Translations under genes and position numbers: made by a program
The notes under the pieces: generated by a model
The model's input: only the letters and a program-made list of their open reading frames with translations
Told to the model about the DNA's origin: nothing
Database searches by the model: none
In this document: positions 1 through 6,389 of the stretch, piece after piece
How positions within the stretch are numbered: position 1 is the first letter of the stretch
How the letters are laid out: every line of letters starts with the position of its first letter
Assembly: GCA_030141605.1 (NCBI GenBank)
Contig: JAQGDQ010001895.1
Coordinates: forward strand, 1-21,914
Source of the DNA: Tubiluchus corallicola
Lineage: Eukaryota > Priapulida > Priapulimorpha > Priapulimorphida > Tubiluchidae
Reading direction: 5' to 3'
DNA length: 21,914 nt

Positions 1-675
1 CGTGTTTTTTGTGATCCGGAGATTTAAGAATTTAAAATACCACTAAATACTTTCAAATTGTGTATATGAGTGTTTGTGAAAAAAATAGCGTGAAAAATAA
101 TTACGTCTGGGAAGTGCAAACTTCAGTTAGAGAACAGTTGAAAATAAAAGTGGAATTTGAAAAATCAAGATGGCGTTAATGGGAAGCTAACAGCATAACA
201 GCTGAAACTTCGTCTTATAACTGATCTTTTTTAAAAGACAGAAACTGGAAATAATTTCCTATTAACTGTATAAAAGTATAACATGGCAAATTTGAGATAG
301 GGAAAGTATCAGAGTAGTTGAGGTATAATCAATTCTATTAGTACTATTACAAATTCATAGAACCAGTTAAATTAATTACAATTACTAACTTAAGGTTTTT
401 TAAGACTAAAATGACAAGCCGTGCTACTGGTGAAAGGGATGCAGCAGTAGCTAATAAGAAGTACACTTAGGAGTCACGGTGGCTTGGTGACAAAAGGCAG
501 CATAGATCATATACTAATTTTTTTTTTCTTAGGGGGGTAAGTAGTCAAGTAAAACTAGTTTGCATGCATGAAACAAAATAGACAAAAATAATAAAAAACA
601 GTCAATATAAGGATTTACCCAAACATCTCTATAATAGTTCACTAATTCACTAAACATACTAAACAACGTAATAAA
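1..675 (+). other. 5' leader of LINE copy A
   Basis: This stretch precedes the first ATG of the PHD-coding frame and has no long open frame. A 19-codon open frame (410-469) starts MTSRATGERD and ends in TAG. The same frame is present in copy C with one substitution, so it may be an upstream ORF or the remnant of an N-terminal coding region. Bases 415-421 (GCCGTG) and 475-484 (CACGG, TGGC) can form an imperfect stem around that frame. A T-run followed by a G-run lies at 520-538. Most differences from copy C fall in this leader. Confidence 0.6.
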
Positions 676-1989
676 ATGGAAGTGGAGCGTGATGAAGAAA
701 TGATACAGAGCACCAGGATAGAAAGAGCATTGTGTGATTTTGTGCAAGTGGTGGATGAAGCTTTAACTGAGAAAAATGGAGAAAAGTCAGAAAGTAAAAC
801 TCAAAAGGAGAATGAAGGAGAGGGAAGAAAGGAAAGGAAAATAAGTGGGGCTGAAGTGTGCAGTAAATGTGTAAAAAGAGTGGAGATTGTGGAAGATGGA
901 ATGTATTGTTTCTGGTGCGAGAAATGCTGCACAGAGAGTGCATTGGCATGTCAAAGAAAGCGTATAAAGCGGTAGGCACAGCAAGTGCATTAGTTATAAA
1001 TGACACTTTGCACTGGTTTTGCGATAAGTGCGAAGAAGAAGTCAAGAAGATAAAGGAAGGCATGGGAATGCAAAAAAATACACAGCTGTTGAATGAAGTA
1101 CAATTAGGAAATCTAGAGGAGGAAATGAAATGCAAAGAAAGAGAAGTAGAAAATTTGAAAGATGACTTAGAGAAAATGAGGCAAGAAGTGAATAAGAAAA
1201 CGGATCAATTGGCTGAGTTTGACTTAAAGAGAAAGAAATATGAAAGTGAAATAAAAAAGTTGAAAGAAGAAGCAGTGCAACTCAGACAACAACTAGAAAA
1301 ATTGATAAGTGAGGCAGCGGAAAATAGAACTACAGTAAATAGCCTAAACAGGCACATAAGTGATCTACAAAAGATAAATGAAGAATTGTTGATGAGCAAA
1401 ATGGGTATGGGAGGAACATATGAAGAGGCAAAAGAAAACAATGAATCTAATAAGAAGGAAGATGATTCCAGAAAAGAAGTACAGAGTCAAAGAGAGGAGG
1501 CAGAGCCTGATAACGCCACTATGCAGATATGTTGCAAAAAATGTGTGGTGTAAATTTGAAAACAGGTGCAAGTTTAGACACTACAAAACAAAAAAGGAGT
1601 GTCAAGAGCTCAGTGAAAGTGCACATAGAGCCAAACAAGGAGAATATGAACAAAAGTTGTGTTCCTATTTTGGAAGGAATAAATATTGCAAATTTGAAAG
1701 CAAGTGTAGGTTTAGACATTATTTGAAACCTGGGGAGGATAAGGAAAAGACAAATTTGTGTTGGAATTACAAGTATGATGGTGAATGCAAATATGGTAGT
1801 AGGTGCAGATACAGACATTTTTTTAACGATGATGAAAAGAGATACCTACGAACACAAGAACGAGAAGGACAGCAGACAACTCTAGAAACAAATAAAAATG
1901 AACAAAAGACACAAAATGAAAGTTTAGTTGAGCAGATTAATTTTTTAGTGAGAGAAATCAATGCAATAAAAGAAAAACTGTGGAATTAG
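676..1989 (+). pseudogene. LINE copy A ORF1: PHD finger, coiled coil, three CCCH zinc fingers (frameshifted)
   Basis: The ATG at 676 starts a frame holding the first half of a PHD finger (CSKC, then CFWC near residues 58-76). The second half (HREC, then CDKC before a Glu/Lys-rich stretch) continues in another frame, open at 867-1553. The zinc ligands Cys4-His-Cys3 are complete only across both frames. A long Lys/Glu coiled coil follows (about 1050-1420). A third segment, open at 1420-1989, has three zinc fingers of exact spacing C-x8-C-x5-C-x3-H (about 1530-1595, 1655-1725, 1755-1820). ORF1 proteins of LINEs bind their own RNA. PHD fingers are known in some CR1-like ORF1s, and triple CCCH is the RNA-binding type of finger. 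The PHD split looks like one missing base near 930. The move to the CCCH frame needs a second shift before about 1520. Copy C has the same breaks, so they predate the duplication. Confidence 0.85.
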
Positions 1990-4888
1990 AAAAAAAAGTA
2001 AGAGTGAAAAGATCTCAGAAAAAGAAAAAGAAGTTTAAAAATTTTAATGTAGTATATACAAATTGTCGAGGGCTAAATAATAAGCTAGAGTCATTGTATG
2101 GAGTGATAAGGGAAAAAAAGCCTAGTGTAATAGGAATTGTTGAAACTCATTTGGCGGAAGAAGAATTGGTGCAAATTGAGGGTTACAAAGTGTTCCAACT
2201 GAATAGAAATAAGTACGGAGGGGGGATATTATTGGCAATTAAAAATGACTTAAAAAATGTAACAATAAAAGCTGATCAGTATAATGAAGTAGGTGAACAA
2301 TTATGGGTTGTAATGGATAATTCAAAAGTAAAATTGAGAGTAGGATTATTGTATGCACCTCAGGAAAGTAGGACAGATAAAGAAGAAATGAAAAAAATGT
2401 ATGAACAAATACGTAAGCAAGTACAAAAAGCAAAAAATGAAAACCAGAAGTGCTTGCTTATAGGGGACTTCAATGCAAAAGTAGGAAATATTATCGAAGG
2501 TAATAGTGATGAAATAACTTGGGCAGGGAAAATGTTACTAAATCTGGTTAAAAAAGAAAAACTAGTAATATTAAATGCAACTGAAGAATGCTCAGGAATT
2601 TGGACAAGAGAAGAAGCTGGGAAAAAATCTGTTATTGATTATATAATAATAAGTGCAAATGATGTAAATGCACATAGGTTCACACTTGTTGATGAACAAA
2701 AACTGTATGGAGTGTACAGAGTGACTAGTAGTGGCGAGAAAAAAATTGTATATACAGACCATAACACAATATATAGTGAATTTGATTGGGTTGAGATTAG
2801 TAAAATGAAAAGAGATAAAAGTGATGAGATAAAAAAATTAGTAGTGTCTAATAAAAATAAAATGAACAGATACAAAAAAGAAACTGATGATCAAATATTT
2901 AGTAAAGTATGGAGCAGTAACAGATCAATTCAGAGCAAATATGATGGCTGGATAAATCAAGCTGCAGTAGTAAGAGACAGGTGCCTTTCAGTAAAAGGAA
3001 AAAGGAAACAAAAATATGGAAGTAAAATGTCAAGGAAGCTAAATAAAGAAAGACGTAAGTTAAAACGTGAAATGAGCGATGAAGAAGACTCGGAAAGGAA
3101 AAGAATGATAAAAATAAAAATTGAACTAATAGAAAACATGATGAGGGTTGTGCAAAGGAAGGAACAAATAAATAGAATAAATAAAACTGTTAGGACAATT
3201 ACAGTAAATGGAAAACTTAACCAGCAGTTGTTTTGGGAATTCAAAAAGGGCATCGATAAACCTAAAATGGAAGAAGCTATAGCAATGAGAGATAAACAAG
3301 GTGAGATCCAAGAGGATCCAGGAAAAATTAAGTTGATTTTTAAAAAATATTATGAAGAACTCCTACTCAGACAGAGGATGAATATGAGCAAATGATAGAA
3401 TCAAGGGTTGAACAAATTTTCAAACATGTTGAACAAATGGCAAGTGAGGAGGAAGTAAAAGAAATTACTATCAGTGAAGTGAATGAAGCAGTTCGATCAT
3501 TAAAAAATAAAAAGGCTCCAGACATGCAAGGATGGAAGAATGAAATGATCAAACAAGCAGGGAAGGGATTTATTGATAGTATAGCAGCAATGCTGAATGA
3601 AATAATGAAGCAAAAGAAAATACCGTTGGGACCATTACTATGTTGTGCTGCACTAAACCGGATTAATGAGATGGTGACAACAGGGACTGTAATGGGCAGG
3701 AATATACATGTGGGTATGTTATTATTCATTGACGATATTGTCGGAATAGGACAAGAAACTATAATCAAGCAGATGATTAAAAACTGTCAAGAAATTGAAA
3801 GAACCAAAAGATTATCATTCAATATACAGAAAACACAATATATGAGAACTAACATGACACGAAAGAAAAGGATCCCAGAATTATGTGAGTCACTAAGAAA
3901 CGGAGAGGTTAAGGAAGTAGAGGAATACCAATATTTGGGAGATTGGATAAATACAAAAGGTAGTTATGAAATAATGTTTGGAAAACGAACCGGGAAAAAC
4001 AAAATGATAATTAGTTACATCAATACAATAGGAGGTGAGCTGAAAGTGGGAGATTGCTCAATAGGGGTAAAACTAATGCTGTACGAGCTTCTTTCAGTGA
4101 GTGCAGTGCTAAATAGTTCTGAGACATGGTCAAATTTGACAACAACTGATTGGGAGAAATTAGAAATGATTCAAGCAAATGCTTTAAAAACATTATTTAA
4201 CCTTAGTGAATCAACGCCATACTGGGGATTAGTAACTGAAATAGGCATATGGCCTCTAAAACGTAAAGTAAACTATAGGAGATTGATGTTCTATCGGAAT
4301 TTATTGATTAGTAAACCAAAGAGATTAGCATCAGAGATACTCGAAATGCAAATAAACAGTATACACAAAAGGTCATGGTATAATGAAGTATTTGAGACTG
4401 CAAAAATATATACCATAGATGCTAATAAAGAAAGGGTGAAGGTCATGAAAAAGTCTGAATGGAAGAAAGAAATAAAGAATAAGATTGAACGTTGTATAAA
4501 GAGCGAATGTGCAGAAAAATGCAGGAGCAGCACTAAATTAAGATTTTTAAGGCATACCGAGTGGAAACGACAAAATTACATAGACACATGCAAGCCAGAA
4601 GATTGTAAAGATATATTGAAAATAAGACTGAATATGATTAAAGTTAAGGGGAACTACAAGAATGAGTTTAAGGATCAGTTATTATGCCCAGTGTGTGAGG
4701 AAGATGATGACACTACTGAACATATGCTTAGATGTTACAGATATGGAGAATGGAAAAAAATTTTGAACTCAGAAGTATTAATGAACAGTGAAAAGGAAGG
4801 ATTGCTAGAAATTAGAAATCTAGTGAACGAATGTATGGAATACAGGATAAAGACAAATAAAGACATTAAACTTGGAAAAGACAAATAA
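1941..4888 (+). pseudogene. LINE copy A ORF2: APE endonuclease and reverse transcriptase, frameshift plus RT-core deletion
   Basis: The frame opens at 1941, after a TAA, and overlaps the end of ORF1 by 49 bases in the -1 frame. It has no ATG before the endonuclease, so expression by frameshifting or reinitiation from ORF1 is plausible. APE motifs are complete: TNCRG (about 2059), VETHL (2139), IGDFNAKVG (2461), VIDYII (2631), TDHN (2755). The frame ends at 3395 in YYEELL..., while the continuation (TEDEYEQ...) lies in the next frame, open at 3392-4888, so a one-base frameshift sits near 3360. In that second frame residue 78 (Pro, codon ending 3625) is followed directly by LGPLLCC. By comparison with the other LINE here, roughly 150-160 residues are missing, including the first catalytic Asp motif. 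The YxDD-type box survives as FIDDI (3725-3739) instead of FADD. The C-terminus has a CPVC...H...C zinc knuckle. Confidence 0.9.
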
Positions 4889-4917
4889 AAGATCAGCGTT
4901 AAAGAAGAAGAGACTTT

Positions 4918-4951
4918 GCACCCTATAAAGGTGCCCGCCTCGGATAGGTGG
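4918..4951 (+). other. tandem hairpins in LINE 3' UTR
   Basis: Two back-to-back hairpins lie in the 76-base 3' UTR. The first pairs GCACC (4918-4922) with GGTGC (4930-4934). The second pairs CCGCCT (4935-4940) with AGGTGG (4946-4951) around a 5-base loop, with one G-U pair. Stem-loops at this position are a common recognition element for LINE reverse transcriptases starting target-primed synthesis. The role here is inferred. Confidence 0.6.
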
Positions 4952-4964
4952 AGAGAGTCGAGTA

Positions 4965-4988
4965 TCGCAATCGCAATCGCAATCGCAA
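4965..4988 (+). repeat. LINE 3' terminal hexamer repeat (TCGCAA)4
   Basis: Four perfect TCGCAA units end the element and abut intron sequence. A tail of short repeats in place of poly(A) is typical of several LINE clades, where slippage during first-strand initiation adds units. Confidence 0.9.
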
Positions 4989-5664
4989 AATTAAAGGAAA
5001 GGACAAATCATTGAGTATGTTGAGATAATTTTACTGTTATCACTTAAACGTAGAAAAAAATATAACAAAGAAATTTGCACAAAACTATCTAAATGCATAA
5101 ATTTAAAATATACTACTTTTGAATAGAAATTTTCAGGCGTGGTGGTTGCTGCTATTCACTTGAAAATTAAGACGTAACTGGGATTTCGTGACTTTTCGTA
5201 AGTGCATCCTGGCTTTCGGTAAGCACGCGCTGCTTAAATTAATTCAAATTTATGCAGCTTACCTAATGTTTACGCAAAAATAGTAAAATATTGGCTATCT
5301 AGATTTTTTGTGAAAAGTTATTATACTTCTCATGAAGATTGACAGACGTTACTTTTCTTCAAGACGAATGACGTCATTGGAAAAAGAATGGACATTGAAA
5401 ATAGGAGCGTTCAAGCAAGAAGTGTTCGCAAGTTTAAAGTGATTTTACTTACACGAGGTTCTTATTGCAGTTTTATTACTAAATCCTTCTAACACTTTTT
5501 GCGAACATTGAAATAAGCTCAATTTCCTGGAAGGCGTCTCCTTTAAGTTAAATGATGAAATAAAAAATGGGTTAAATTTGTAGGCTAAATTTTTAAATTT
5601 GTTTCTCACTTCACATCATATCACGCTAATGCATTTATTCAATAAGTTAAAAAACTATTAATTT
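4989..5664 (+). other. truncated copy of pentraxin intron 1 (3' of LINE copy A)
   Basis: This non-coding stretch matches gene B intron 1 (6461-7121) closely, with scattered substitutions and a few short indels (one near 5055-5070 of LINE-flank side). The match stops at the shared ACTATTA: here the upstream repeat of gene B follows, there a different AT-rich sequence follows. It is therefore the intron of an upstream first-exon cassette, cut by the duplication breakpoint at about 5661. No exon was found in it. Confidence 0.85.
5369..5376. promoter_or_regulatory. CRE-like palindrome TGACGTCA in intron copy
   Basis: A perfect 8-base palindrome matching the CREB/ATF consensus. It is conserved at the same place in gene B intron 1 (6831-6838). 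Conservation alone is weak evidence because the whole intron is a recent duplicate. Confidence 0.3.
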
Positions 5665-6343
5665 TGAGCTGTCAAACGTGTGCAGTTCGTCACAAACTAA
5701 CACATCTGAACTGAGAAGTACAGCACCTGTTTTTTGTGCAGGCGCTAGTGCCCGTCTAACTAGCGAATGGCGAAATGCATGTAACAGCGAAGAACTAGTG
5801 GCGCGAACGTGAAATTACTTTTGTGTGCTAATAATTGTTGCACGTAAGTCATTTTTTAAAAAAATAGCGTGTTTCCTTTCAATATTTTAAACAGTAGATT
5901 GTTTTGATCAACAGTTTAAGTTTGGGTCTGGTTTTCCTTTAATGTTGGTTGAATCAGATAGGCCTAAACGGTAATTTTCTTACACAAGAATAAACAAAAA
6001 ATCGTGTTCGATATTATCGAAAATTGATAACGAACGATATAGTTTTAAGAAGGAGCACACTGACAGATAAGAACGGAAATATGAAACTTGTTTGTGTTTG
6101 TAGAAATGATAATTTACCTAATTGTCAACAGATCCGGGTTTTTAACCTCCAAGATAGCATGTCTGCTGAAAGAAATGGCGAGAAAACATGGTTTGGAAAA
6201 TTCCACCAAGACAAAGAAAGTCATTAAACTCAATAATTGAGGACAACTTCAAGTATAAAAGGTTTGCGCCTCAATGCTTGCGTATGATAAAACGCAAGAG
6301 CATTTTAAATGTAAATTATCTATTCGTAAGCAAAAAAATCAAG
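5665..6343 (+). promoter_or_regulatory. upstream region of pentraxin gene B
   Basis: This block precedes the signal-peptide exon and is repeated upstream of the second signal-peptide exon (16583-17355), with scattered substitutions and one insertion in the second copy. It presumably holds the promoter and 5' UTR. A TATAAAAG (about 6255-6262), conserved in the second copy (GTATAAAAGG), could be a TATA box roughly 80-90 bases before the start codon. There are several short open frames, the best at 6024-6227. None resembles a known protein. Confidence 0.5.
5671..5787. repeat. dispersed repeat, copy 1
   Basis: This ~117-base segment runs from GTCAAACGTG to GTAACAG. It recurs in gene B intron 2 (7849-7983, with ~18 extra bases in the middle) and at 16589-16705. 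The intron 2 copy lies outside the duplicated cassette, so this is an independent repeat family and not only a by-product of the duplication. No coding capacity and no clear terminal inverted repeats were seen. Confidence 0.65.
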
Positions 6344-6389
6344 ATGATGTTAATGTCAACGTTCGTTATGGCTTCGCTACTTGTTCTTG
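6344..6389 (+). CDS. pentraxin gene B exon 1 (signal peptide)
   Basis: Two adjacent ATGs (6344, 6347) open MMLMSTFVMASLLVL, a hydrophobic signal-peptide core. The donor is G|GTAAGT at 6389/6390, phase 1. Joining to exon 2 makes GGT (Gly), then VTTLD, where cleavage is likely. The exon recurs at 18125-18170 with one Val-to-Ile change. Confidence 0.85.

Larger units (their letters stand above)
1..4988 (+). mobile_element. non-LTR retrotransposon (LINE), copy A, internally deleted
   Basis: The order is leader, ORF1 (PHD, coiled coil, CCCH fingers), ORF2 (APE endonuclease, reverse transcriptase, terminal zinc knuckle), a short 3' UTR with hairpins and a TCGCAA hexamer tail. Comparison with the second copy shows that this one starts about 42 bases inside the element, because the window begins here. 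The 3' edge is fixed by the uninterrupted sequence of gene B intron 1: there GCAAATTAAAGG is continuous (6458 on), while here TCGCAA is followed by AATTAAAGG. The likely target duplication is AAATT or slightly longer. Copy A is dead: it has frameshifts in ORF1 and ORF2 and lacks the RT core. A short-tandem-repeat tail is known from I-like and related LINE clades, but I do not assign a clade with confidence. Confidence 0.93.

Noticed and set aside
529-1135. Minus-strand open frames of 72 and 158 codons across LINE ORF1
   Set aside because: They are the antisense of an A-rich Lys/Glu coding region, giving Phe/Leu/Ser-rich low-complexity peptides with no recognisable domain. They recur in copy C only because the DNA is duplicated.
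4965-4988. TCGCAA array as a CRISPR or telomere-like repeat
   Set aside because: There are four contiguous 6-base units with no spacers, placed directly after LINE 3' UTR hairpins. This is a LINE tail.
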